This document shows positions 7,215 through 16,100 of a stretch of DNA of 57,751 nucleotides, piece by piece. The DNA is from Cytophagales bacterium. Lineage in GTDB: Bacteria; Bacteroidota; Bacteroidia; Cytophagales; Cyclobacteriaceae. The stretch covers positions 19,861-77,611 of the forward strand of contig DMST01000363.1 in NCBI GenBank assembly GCA_003454975.1. The letters run 5' to 3'. The notes beneath the pieces are model-generated. The model saw nothing but the letters and a program-made list of their open reading frames with translations. It searched no databases and was not told where the DNA came from. Position 1 is the first letter of the stretch; each line of letters begins with the position of its first letter. The position numbers were made by a program, and so were the translations under genes.

Positions 7215-9512
7215 ATGGGCAACTCTTTCTCCATGCATCGTAGGTCTGCGTTTATTACCCTAGGATTGGTTTTTGCCTTTGCCGCGGGGTGTGTTTACTA
7301 CACTACACAACTGAATTTGGATTACAATTTCCAGGCATTCTTCCCCTTAGGCGATCCTGATTTAGAATATTATGATCAATTCACCGAGTGGTTTGAAAAT
7401 GATAACGACTACCTGTTGATCGGTATTAGGAATGAGGCAGGTGTATTCCAATCCGATTTTCTTGCGAGAGCGGATAGTTTTAGCTCCTTTTTGGCTACCC
7501 TGCCAGAAGTGGTTTCTGTGAATAGCCCCACCCAGGCCCGCCAACTAGTAATTGGCCCACTAGGGCCGGTACAAGTACCCTACCTCCATTGGGACGATCC
7601 CGCCCGGTTGCCTGCAGATAGCCAGCGTGTATTTCAGACCGAGGTGCTCCTGGGTAATTCTTTTTCTGAAGATGGGAAAGCCATTGCTATATTCCTGAAC
7701 CACACCCAGTTTTTATCGAATGAAAAAGGTGAGGTCCTAGTCGACCAAATTGAAGCATCATTGCCTGGGTTTGGTTTTGATGAGGTGCATATCGCAGGTA
7801 AAGCCAAGGCTCAAGCGGAATACATTTACCTAATGCAAGGTGAGTTGGTGGGCTTCCTGCTTGCTTCCTTTTGCTTGGTAGTCGTTTTCCTTGCCATTAC
7901 CTATCGTTCCTGGTTTGGAGTGTCTATCCCCATGCTGGTTGTAGGATTAGGTGTGTTGGGCATTATGGGGATTATGGGAGCACTCGGTAAGGATCTTGAC
8001 CTAATGATGGTCATGCTGCCTACTATCATGTTTGTGGTGGGTATGTCTGACGTTGTGCATATACTCACTAAGTACATAGAAGAACTACGTCTAGGGATGG
8101 CCAAGGAAGAAGCCTTGAGGACTACCTTGAAGGAAGTAGGGCTAGCAACGTTTCTCACCTCGCTTACCACCGCGCTTGGCTTTTTTACCCTATATCTCTC
8201 CAATATTATTCCCATCCGAGATTTTGGCTTGTATACCGCTATTGGCGTATTCACAGCTTTTGTGATGGCCTTTACCGTGCTACCCTCCTTTCTCATTCTT
8301 ATGAAGCAACCGGTGGTGGTTACTCGAACACAAAACATGAGAGTTTGGAATCGGGTATTACGCGGTCTGTTTCGAGGAGTGCTCAAATACCGTTTCCAAA
8401 TCATAACCGCCTATGGGGTGCTGTTTCTTCTAAGCCTTTGTGGGGTGAGTAAGGTGGAGATTGATAGTCTGCTTCTAGAGGATATTTCAAAGAATAATCC
8501 CCTCAAGGCAGATTTTGATTTTTTCGATAAAACCTTTGGAGGTACCCGACCATTCGAAATGTCAGTGGCGGTGACTGATTCTACCGGAAGCCTATTCGAA
8601 CTGGAAAACTTACAGGATTTAGACCAATTGCATGTCTATCTGCAGACTGAGTATGGTGCGGATAATCTGATGAGTCCTTTGGTTTGGGTTAAATCGATTA
8701 TGCAAGCTCTAAACGGTGGAAATGTTGCAGACTACAGAATTCCAGCGAATGAAAATGAGCTTTCCCAAGTCAATCGGTACCTCACCAGATTGTTACGTAG
8801 AGAGGGAGCTAGTTCTCTTTTGGCTATGGAGGGGCAGATGGGCCGTATTACCGGGAAGATGCCCGATATTGGTAGTAAACTTAGTTTAGAGGCAAAAGAG
8901 AGAATGGATGTATGGATGGAGGGTGCACTTACGGGCAATCTTCAAGCTCGCCTCACAGGCACTTCATTATTGATTGACAAAAACAACGAATACCTGGCCA
9001 ATAATATGTTCGAAGGACTGGCCATTGCTTTTGCTATCATTAGCCTCATTGCGGGAGCCATGTTTAAGTCCATGCGAATGATCCTAATCACTTTGGTCTC
9101 CAATATTATCCCCTTGCTCATGGTAGCTGCCATTATGGGGTTTACAGGAATTTCCTTGAAACTTTCCACTTCAATAATTTTCACCATTGCCTTTGGCATT
9201 GCAGTAGATGATACCATCCATTTTATGAGTAAGCTCCGGATTGAAGTGGGGAGGGAAAAGAGTTTGCTGTACGCTCTTAAAAGAACCTTCCTCCATACTG
9301 GAAAAGCCATAATTATCACCTCGGCTATTTTAGGAGTGGGCTTTCTTATATTACTCTTTAGTTCGTTTGGAGGTACCTTCTACATAGGTTTATTGGTGGG
9401 GCTCACCTTGCTTTTTGCGCTTGTAATAGAACTCACTTTGCTTCCCGTACTCATTTTGTGGTTTTTTAAACGTAGAGAACGAATAATTCCTAAGAGGAAA
9501 CAGCTTGCCTAA
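7215..9512 (+). CDS. RND superfamily transporter (MMPL/SSD type)
   Basis: A 765-residue membrane protein with the duplicated RND layout. One membrane helix near residue 10-28 is followed by a large periplasmic loop (~30-205), then a five-helix bundle (~210-365), a further helix (~395-415), a second periplasmic loop (~415-595) and a last five-helix bundle (~595-755). The motifs GMSDVVHIL and GIAVDDTIHFM are the transmembrane acidic segments that relay protons in this family. Members transport lipids, hopanoids or other hydrophobic molecules; the substrate here cannot be told. A TTAATTTGCC sequence upstream (7161-7170) resembles a -7 element. No adaptor or outer-membrane partner is adjacent. 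Confidence 0.9.
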   Translation: MGNSFSMHRRSAFITLGLVFAFAAGCVYYTTQLNLDYNFQAFFPLGDPDLEYYDQFTEWFENDNDYLLIGIRNEAGVFQSDFLARADSFSSFLATLPEVVSVNSPTQARQLVIGPLGPVQVPYLHWDDPARLPADSQRVFQTEVLLGNSFSEDGKAIAIFLNHTQFLSNEKGEVLVDQIEASLPGFGFDEVHIAGKAKAQAEYIYLMQGELVGFLLASFCLVVVFLAITYRSWFGVSIPMLVVGLGVLGIMGIMGALGKDLDLMMVMLPTIMFVVGMSDVVHILTKYIEELRLGMAKEEALRTTLKEVGLATFLTSLTTALGFFTLYLSNIIPIRDFGLYTAIGVFTAFVMAFTVLPSFLILMKQPVVVTRTQNMRVWNRVLRGLFRGVLKYRFQIITAYGVLFLLSLCGVSKVEIDSLLLEDISKNNPLKADFDFFDKTFGGTRPFEMSVAVTDSTGSLFELENLQDLDQLHVYLQTEYGADNLMSPLVWVKSIMQALNGGNVADYRIPANENELSQVNRYLTRLLRREGASSLLAMEGQMGRITGKMPDIGSKLSLEAKERMDVWMEGALTGNLQARLTGTSLLIDKNNEYLANNMFEGLAIAFAIISLIAGAMFKSMRMILITLVSNIIPLLMVAAIMGFTGISLKLSTSIIFTIAFGIAVDDTIHFMSKLRIEVGREKSLLYALKRTFLHTGKAIIITSAILGVGFLILLFSSFGGTFYIGLLVGLTLLFALVIELTLLPVLILWFFKRRERIIPKRKQLA

Positions 9513-9557
9513 AGGGCTTCTCTTCGTTTGTGTAACACAACCATTAATAACAACTAG

Positions 9558-9587
9558 TTGACATCTACAGGAATTCTCACGTATACT
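9558..9587 (+). promoter_or_regulatory. sigma70-like promoter candidate upstream of the GH113-like gene
   Basis: TTGACA (9558-9563) and TATACT (9582-9587) are spaced by 18 bases, 26 bp before the ATG at 9613. This resembles a proteobacterial promoter more than the Bacteroidota consensus, so it may be chance. Confidence 0.3.
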
Positions 9588-9612
9588 GGTAGAGATAAGC
9601 ATTGGTGTTTAG

Positions 9613-10650
9613 ATGACTTGGATCAAAGGTTTTATTGGAGTAGTTGCTGTATTGGTGGCTTTAGTAGGATGTGGGCTGAAGGCTGGCCAATATGAAAAAG
9701 CGGTTAACACATCCGTCTCAGAGAAAATGAGTGGGGTGAGTTTGGTGGCTCCTCCTCGCCCCATGTCTATAGATGATATGCGCTCCATCAATCGAGTCAA
9801 TGCTGGGTGGGTATCCGTAATCCCTTTTGGGTTTTCCAGGGCAGGTCAAGGGAACCTGAGCTACAATACGTCTGGACAATGGTGGGGAGAGCGGAAAGAA
9901 GGAGCCCAAAAACAGATTGAGTTTGCTCATAGCTTAGGCAAGAAGGTATTGCTAAAGCCTCATGTATGGGTAATGGGCCAAGGTTGGCCAGGTGATTACA
10001 TTCTTGATAAAGAGACGGAGTGGCAAAAATGGGAACGAGATTATAAGGCCTTTATCCTTGACTATGCAGCCTTGGCTGAATCCACAGGGGTAGAGATGCT
10101 TTGCGTTGGCACTGAATTCCGTCAGGTGGTGAAAATACGGCCACAATTTTGGGAACAACTAGTGCCAGAAATTAGGGAGGTTTATTCTGGTTTGCTGACC
10201 TATGCAGCCAATTGGGATAACTACGAGAATGTAACTTTCTGGGGACAACTAGATTACATTGGAATAGACGCGTATTTCCCAATCACCCAAGACTTAAGTA
10301 ATCCCAATGCTGATGAATTAGATGAAGGTTGGGAATCCATAATCAATAACCTGAAGGAATATAGTCAACGGCAAGGAAGGCCGATATTATTTACTGAATA
10401 CGGTTTTCGGTCTATAGATTTTTGTGCTGCTGGGCATTACAATGTGCCTGAAACACAAATCCGTCCCAATCAACAAGCCCAGGCAGATGCTTACGCATCC
10501 TTCTTCAGGACTATTTGGCAAGAAAGCTGGTTTGCTGGTGGCTTTTTATGGAAATGGTTTACTGATGGTGATTCGCACGGCAGGAGAGACACAGGATTTA
10601 CTCCTCAAGAAAAAATGGCTGAAGAGGTAATTGCAAAGCATTATAAATAA
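9613..10650 (+). CDS. GH113-like glycoside hydrolase lipoprotein
   Basis: A 345-residue lipoprotein. The signal sequence ends in LVGC with Cys20 as the predicted lipidation site. The mature part is a TIM barrel resembling glycoside hydrolase family 113 (beta-mannanase-type) proteins. KVLLKPHVWV is followed by VGTEF with Glu168 as likely acid/base, AANWDNYE, IGIDAYFP, and LFTEYGFRS with Glu262 as likely nucleophile. The spacing and position of the two glutamates suit a retaining clan-A glycosidase. The substrate could be a beta-mannan, but distant relatives are uncharacterised. It is monocistronic: ~100 bp after the transporter and followed by a terminator. No SusC/SusD genes are nearby, so it is not part of a recognisable polysaccharide utilisation locus. 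Confidence 0.82.
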   Translation: MTWIKGFIGVVAVLVALVGCGLKAGQYEKAVNTSVSEKMSGVSLVAPPRPMSIDDMRSINRVNAGWVSVIPFGFSRAGQGNLSYNTSGQWWGERKEGAQKQIEFAHSLGKKVLLKPHVWVMGQGWPGDYILDKETEWQKWERDYKAFILDYAALAESTGVEMLCVGTEFRQVVKIRPQFWEQLVPEIREVYSGLLTYAANWDNYENVTFWGQLDYIGIDAYFPITQDLSNPNADELDEGWESIINNLKEYSQRQGRPILFTEYGFRSIDFCAAGHYNVPETQIRPNQQAQADAYASFFRTIWQESWFAGGFLWKWFTDGDSHGRRDTGFTPQEKMAEEVIAKHYK

Positions 10651-10680
10651 AAAAAACCCACCAAAATGATGGGCTTTTCT
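10651..10680. terminator. bidirectional terminator between convergent genes
   Basis: A hairpin CCCA...TGGG is extended by flanking A/T tracts (AAAAAA on the left, CTTTTCT on the right). It lies 1 bp after the GH113-like stop and 37 bp from the end of the small minus-strand gene, and can serve both. Confidence 0.6.
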
Positions 10681-10716
10681 TAGCGTATCCAATTTGTAAA
10701 ATATATTCTCTTCAAT

Positions 10717-10956
10717 CTATTCCCATTGTCCGGGAGTAGTGCTTGCCAGTGCGGTTGGTCCATCTTCGTCACCACCGCCTCCTTCTTTACTCTTACCTCC
10801 ACGACGTGTCGAACCTATTAGGCTTCCACCAGTATTAGGATCAATAATAGGATCTCCTTCGTCGCAACTGTCATCACCATTTCCTCCCAAAATAGCTCGC
10901 GTATTCAGGAGCTCGTGAGAGAGGAATTTCTCAATTGTTTTAATGTTCTTTTTCAT
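10717..10956 (-). CDS. GG-leader small peptide, possible natural-product (RiPP) precursor
   Basis: A 79-residue peptide from the ATG at 10956; longer in-frame starts exist at 11025 (ATG) and 11040 (TTG). The start at 10956 was chosen because MKKNIKTIEKFLSHELL...ILGG is laid out like Bacteroidota double-glycine leader peptides: basic N-terminus, amphipathic helix with Leu-Ser/Glu-Leu, then GG. After the GG, a ~54-residue tail is rich in Gly, Asp, Ser and Thr with one Cys and a GGKSKEGGGG stretch, ending ALASTTPGQWE. Such leaders are removed by C39-type peptidases during export of bacteriocins or modified peptides. No peptidase, transporter or modifying enzyme is adjacent, so function rests on the leader resemblance only. 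Confidence 0.45.
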   Translation of the reverse strand: MKKNIKTIEKFLSHELLNTRAILGGNGDDSCDEGDPIIDPNTGGSLIGSTRRGGKSKEGGGGDEDGPTALASTTPGQWE

Positions 10957-11496
10957 AGCGTGCCGTATTAAACTCTTTAGTGATTTACTCGTTTTCCTTC
11001 TCTTTTGTTCTGTTAATATAGGCATTGGGGTCTGAATCAATCTTTATTATACAATGGTGTGTTGTACTGATGTAGGGTGGTTTGGTCATAATCTCCAATT
11101 TTGATTTAATTTCTGTGTAAATATTACATTGTATTGCATTGTAAGTCTAGTGCAAATTTAAGGTTTTGTCCTGAATTATTAGAGTTTCAAAGAATAATTT
11201 ACACTGTCTATCGAAAATTGAATGTTACGAATGGGTTAATTCTTACGGAATAAGAAATTCGGGAATTGAATACCATAATTATCATGGGTCTACTGGATGA
11301 TCGGATAATAATGTCTACCATAGAACGGTGTTGTGTTTGAGATTTTAGTAAGTTATTTCCAGACAGTACCTTGTCTGTTTTTAATAATTCCGTAAAGAAG
11401 GAAGGTTAATGAGTAGTGGTACTAAAGAATTTAAATTTTCCCAGATCGGTTTTTGAGAATTCGTTACTTTGCGGGGGTTTTGTAACCAGATGATTT
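10957..11496. other. AT-rich intergenic region upstream of fabH
   Basis: About 540 bp between divergent genes, with no convincing ORF. TATAAT (on the minus strand near 11047-11052) could serve the small peptide gene. TTACTTTGCG at 11463-11472 lies ~25 bp before fabH and resembles a -7 box. TTACGGAAT (11243-11251) and ATTCCGTAA (11387-11395) form an inverted repeat ~135 bp apart. AGACA/TGTCT followed by GTTTTT (11361-11381) is a weak hairpin. Confidence 0.5.
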
Positions 11497-12501
11497 ATGT
11501 TGAAATCGCAAATTGTAGGAATAGGACATTATGTTCCTGAGCAAATTGTAACCAACGCAGACCTGGAAAAGGTCATGGATACCAGCAATGATTGGATTGT
11601 GGAACGTACTGGCATTCATGAAAGACGTTTTTTTAACCCAGAAACTGATACAGTTGCCAATATGTCTGCTAAGGCGGCTAGGATGGCTTTGGAGCGAGCC
11701 AATGTTGCAGCTGAAGAAATTGATCTGATTGTGTTTGCTACCATAACTCCAGACTATTTCTTTCCGGGTTCTGGGGTTTTATTACAACGTGAATTAGGCT
11801 TAGATAAAAAGACCATACCTGCACTAGATATCCGCAATGCCTGTTCTGGGTTTATTTATGGTTTATCCGTAGGTGATCAGTACATCAGAACAGGGACTTA
11901 CAAAACGGTACTCGTGGTAGGGGCGGAAATTCAATCTTCAACCATGGAGATGAATACAAGAGGTAGGAATGTATCGGTGATTTTTGGCGATGGTGCCGGA
12001 GCTGCTCTACTCCGTCCCTCAGAAACTGATAGCAAAGGATTACTGTCTACCCATTTGCATGCGGAAGGATCTTTTGCGGAGGAGTTATATGTACGAGATC
12101 CTGGAAGTAGCCGGAAAGAACGCCTTTCTCCTGAGATTATCGAATCTACCAGCGTTCGGGCTCATATGAATGGCAACTTGGTGTTCAAACATGCTGTAGT
12201 TCGGTTTCAGGAGGTGATTCATGAAGCGCTAGAACATAACCAATTGAACAAAGACGATATTGATTTGCTTATTCCTCATCAGGCCAACCTGAGGATTAGT
12301 AAGTTTTTACAATCCCAGTTGGGTTTCTCAGATGATCGGGTGTATAACAACATCATGCGGTATGGCAATACCACGGCAGCCTCCATTCCCATTGCCATGA
12401 GTGAGGCGTGGGCAGAAGGTAAAATTAGTGAGGGTACCCTATTATGTCTGGCTGCCTTTGGTAGTGGATTTACCTGGGCCTCTGCTCTTATCCAATTCTA
12501 A
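11497..12501 (+). CDS. fabH: 3-oxoacyl-ACP synthase III
   Basis: A 334-residue KAS III, the enzyme that starts type II fatty acid synthesis by condensing an acyl-CoA with malonyl-ACP. The catalytic triad is visible: Cys116 in DIRNACSGFIYGL, His261 in LLIPHQANLR and Asn291 in MRYGNTTAAS. Length and spacing match the family. The rest of the fatty acid operon (plsX, rpmF, accB/C) is not adjacent, so this may be a stand-alone copy and possibly one of several paralogs. An intrinsic terminator follows 9 bp after the stop. Confidence 0.95.
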   Translation: MLKSQIVGIGHYVPEQIVTNADLEKVMDTSNDWIVERTGIHERRFFNPETDTVANMSAKAARMALERANVAAEEIDLIVFATITPDYFFPGSGVLLQRELGLDKKTIPALDIRNACSGFIYGLSVGDQYIRTGTYKTVLVVGAEIQSSTMEMNTRGRNVSVIFGDGAGAALLRPSETDSKGLLSTHLHAEGSFAEELYVRDPGSSRKERLSPEIIESTSVRAHMNGNLVFKHAVVRFQEVIHEALEHNQLNKDDIDLLIPHQANLRISKFLQSQLGFSDDRVYNNIMRYGNTTAASIPIAMSEAWAEGKISEGTLLCLAAFGSGFTWASALIQF

Positions 12502-12510
12502 TAATTTCAT

Positions 12511-12532
12511 AGCCCCGCAAAGGGGCTTTTTT
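12511..12532 (+). terminator. fabH terminator ending exactly at the next start codon
   Basis: A stem AGCCCC/GGGGCT (12511-12516 and 12522-12527) with a 5-nt loop and a run of six T (12527-12532). The base after the T-run is the A of the ATG of the next gene, so the hairpin occupies the position of that gene's ribosome-binding site. Confidence 0.85.
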
Positions 12533-13126
12533 ATGGAATTTTCTCTTACTCCTGAGGAGGCCTCCTGCCTTTCTGATGATCTGTTTTTGATAACCAAACG
12601 AAGGGTCGTTGAAAAAAATGTAGCCCTCTTATTCCAGCTCCAAGAACCCATTCAGGATTGGGGTAGTACTTTGACTGGTGAATTTCACCGTTTGTTCCTT
12701 GGGTCTCGAGAAGGGAAAGTTTCAACCGGGGAGAATTACCAAGGATTACCGTACCAGATATTTGATTATCCTCGGATTTTTGATCCTGAAAATACCTTTG
12801 CTCTCCGAACCATGATCTGGTGGGGAAGAGGTGTTTCGACCGTTTTGCATCTGGCAGGCGATGTTTGGGAGGCTACCAAGGAGCAAGTGCTTCAACAACT
12901 GTTAACGTTTCCAAATGATTACGTTGTTGTAGGGGACGATCCTTGGCAACATCATTTTGGTCCAGATAATTTCGTTCAGATCAGCGCACTAAGTGGCAGT
13001 GAATTAGCCGTTTTGGCAGATAAGAAGTTCTTCAAGATAGGACAAAGATGGCCCTTGGAAGAGAGAGGGTTTCTGCTGAAACGAGTGAATGAAACGGTTT
13101 CTCGATGGAGTACCTTCCTTAGGTGA
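12533..13126 (+). CDS. conserved hypothetical protein downstream of fabH
   Basis: A 197-residue soluble protein starting at ATG 12533 (MEFSLTPEEASCLSDDLFLITKRRVV). The frame is open upstream into fabH, but that part is not protein-like. I recognise the style of a Bacteroidota conserved hypothetical: an N-terminal helical part, then SREGKVSTGENYQGLPYQIFDYPRIF and FALRTMIWWG. No signal peptide, membrane helix or known catalytic motif is visible. The start codon directly follows the fabH terminator T-run and no Shine-Dalgarno sequence can exist there, so translation would need readthrough and hairpin melting, or a leaderless transcript. It ends 2 bp from the convergent SpoIIE-type gene. Function unknown. 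Confidence 0.75.
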   Translation: MEFSLTPEEASCLSDDLFLITKRRVVEKNVALLFQLQEPIQDWGSTLTGEFHRLFLGSREGKVSTGENYQGLPYQIFDYPRIFDPENTFALRTMIWWGRGVSTVLHLAGDVWEATKEQVLQQLLTFPNDYVVVGDDPWQHHFGPDNFVQISALSGSELAVLADKKFFKIGQRWPLEERGFLLKRVNETVSRWSTFLR

Positions 13127-13128
13127 AG

Positions 13129-16100
13129 TTAAATTTTCACTCCGATCACTAGAATATCATCTACTTGTTCTCCGCCTCCCTTCCATTCCCGGAAACGTTT
13201 TTCTATTAAAGCTTCCTGTTCTGCAATGGGGAGGGGAAATACCTCGCGGATCATATTCTTAAATCGGCTAATCATAAACTTTCGTCCCGATTCCTCTTGA
13301 AACTGGTCATAATACCCGTCAGAAAATAAATAGAAAGCCTGTACTGAATTTAGGGAAAGGGAGTGGTTGGTAAAGGGGATGGTTTTTTCATCTGGCCATC
13401 CTCCAATCGAAAATTTGTCTCCTTTAATTACATGTAATTGTTGGTCCCTGAAGAAGAATAATGGTCTTTTTGCTCCGGCAAAAGAAAGCATATTGGTTTC
13501 TTTGTCAATTACACACAGTGCAGCATCCATACCGTCGTGCGCTAAATTATTACCACCAGTTTGTTGTAATGTGACCCTGGTCAGTCGATTGAGCTCATCC
13601 AGTATTTTGTCAGGTTCAATGATATTGTGCTCATTCACAATCTGATTAAGTAAGGAATTGCCTAATACAGACATAAATGCTCCCGGCACGCCATGACCAG
13701 TACAATCCACGGCTGCAATTATTTTTCGGCTACCTCTTTGGCTAAACCAATAGAAATCTCCGCTTACAACGTCTTTCGGTTGGTAGAAAATGAAGGATTC
13801 GGGGAATAAGGTTTGGCGTAGTTCTTTACGGGGTAACAACGCTTCCTGGATCCTACGTGCATACTGCACTGAATCATTCATATTTTGAAAGTACAATTCC
13901 AGTTCCCTTTTCTGAACCTCTAGTTCTTGTAGTACTTTGGCTTTAGAATAGGCAGAGAGGGCATGATCTCGGAACCTCTTCAGCCGGGCACTGTCGCTTT
14001 TGTCGAAAGCCCGTAAATTGGTGGTGTTAAATAGAAAAAGGAATCCTTCTGGGAAGGCTCCTAATTTGATTGTCATTACGAGTGAAGAACGTACATTCTT
14101 CAGTGTGAGCTTGCCAATTACGTCCCGGAATGACTTCACAATATACACCCCTTCTTCCAGCTCCTGATAGTCATCCCCAAAGGTGCCAAAAGCTTCTTGA
14201 GGCGTAAGTCGTACTTGGCTGAACTCCTCGATATTTAGCCCCCGGGTTGCTGAGAACTCATACTTATGGTTCTGATCATTGAAGGTTAAAAAGGAGGCGC
14301 GCTCTGCTTGGGGGAATAGCTTCATAGCCTCAGTGAGCAGAGCGTCCAATACACGGTCCATCTCCAATTCCTGGTTGATGGTTTGGACTATAGAATTGAT
14401 AGTTTCCAACTCTTCCGCTTGTTGCCGAATAGCTTCACTCTGCTGTTGGATATTGTAGGTGCGCTCCTCTACCATTTCACTGAGTAACTGGTTTCGTGAA
14501 TTGAGCGTGGTAAGGCGCACATAATACCCGATAAATCCAAAGACACCGACACCAATGAGAAGGAGTAAGTAGAAATAGGGTGTTTGTACAAACCGCGCGG
14601 ATTTGGACATTTTAATACTGGCACCCTGAGTATTCCAAATCCCATCATTATTGGCGGCAATAACTTGGAAGTTGTATTTGCCGGGCGGTAAGTTAGTGTA
14701 GGTAGCTACTCGGCCTAAGCCAGCCTCTTGCCAATTGTCGTCATAACCATCTAGTCGATAGCGGAATTGTACGTTTTTAGGTGCAAAATAGGTGAGAGCG
14801 GTATATTGTATTTCAATCCTGTTCTTCCCTCGGGGGATTTTTATCGAGGTACTGTTCTCCTCCTTTATCTCCTGGTTTATCCTGATGGACTCTATTCGTA
14901 CGGGAGGTGGTAGGGTATTTAATGGAATGTTTTGAGGATCAATTACGGTAACTCCTAGTTGGGTTGGAACCCATAATTTCCCTTCCTCAGAAATCCCCAT
15001 GTTTGATGCACCCGTGATCTCTCGACTTCGCATGCCGTCAGCATCATTAAATAGTTTGCTGTTAGAGATCCTGTCCAGTTCATTCCTAGCTACTCGTTGG
15101 AGCTCAGTCTGTTCGATTCTTATTACCCCACGGTCAGTATTCAGCCAGTAGGCATCCATTTGATCCAACAACAATTGGAAAACAGAGTTGCCAGCTAAAC
15201 CCTGGTCAATTCCAATAGACTTGATTTTGTCCTCATACAATACACTCAACCCACCCGTGGTGCCAATCCAGGTGAATCCATCAGGATCTGCCGTGATCCG
15301 AAAAATTACATCGGCCGCTAATCCATCAGCTTTTGTGATATTCGATATTTTCCCGTCTTTAATGACATAAATTCCTCCGCCATTGGTACCTACCCATATA
15401 CCTCCGTCTTCGGATTCGTAGAGGGACATTATAAATTCATTGGTAATCCCATTATCCTTATTATAAGTGCGGATGGTGCCATCAAGCTCTATGCGGCTCA
15501 GGCCCGTTCGGGTTCCAATCCAAAGCCTACCTTGAGTGTCTTCCAGTATATTCCTTGCGCTTGAGTTAGCTAGCCCTTCTGCTTCTGAAATACGCTGTAT
15601 TACTCGACCGTTTTCATATTGGACTAGTCCATTATGGGTGCAAATCCAGAGTCTGTTTTGGGTGTCACGTAGAATATCCCTGACTCGATTTTCTTCAGGA
15701 GTGGATCCTAATGAAATTTGTACAATGGTGTTATCCTTAAATAAGGCTAGTCCGTTGTCGGTTCCCACCCATATTTGGTCTCCGTCTGGGTAGGTTACGT
15801 TGATTACATCGTCTGGGAGGGCTTCCGGTTTTCCAAAATTGGAGAATTTCCCATCTTTTACCCGGTTGATACCTCCCCGGTAAGTACCTAACCAAAGACT
15901 ACCCTCCGGGTCTTCTACCATTGATTCGACGGTACTATGGGAAAGGCCTAAGTCTTGGTTGAGGGTTTCAATAGAGCGCTCTTCTTCCCCAAACCGGACT
16001 AACCCTTCATCCGTTCCTACCCAGAGTGTGCCGATATTATCTTTCAAGAAACAGTTAACAGTGTTGCCGGGCAATCCATTCTGCTGAGAAATCAGGTATT

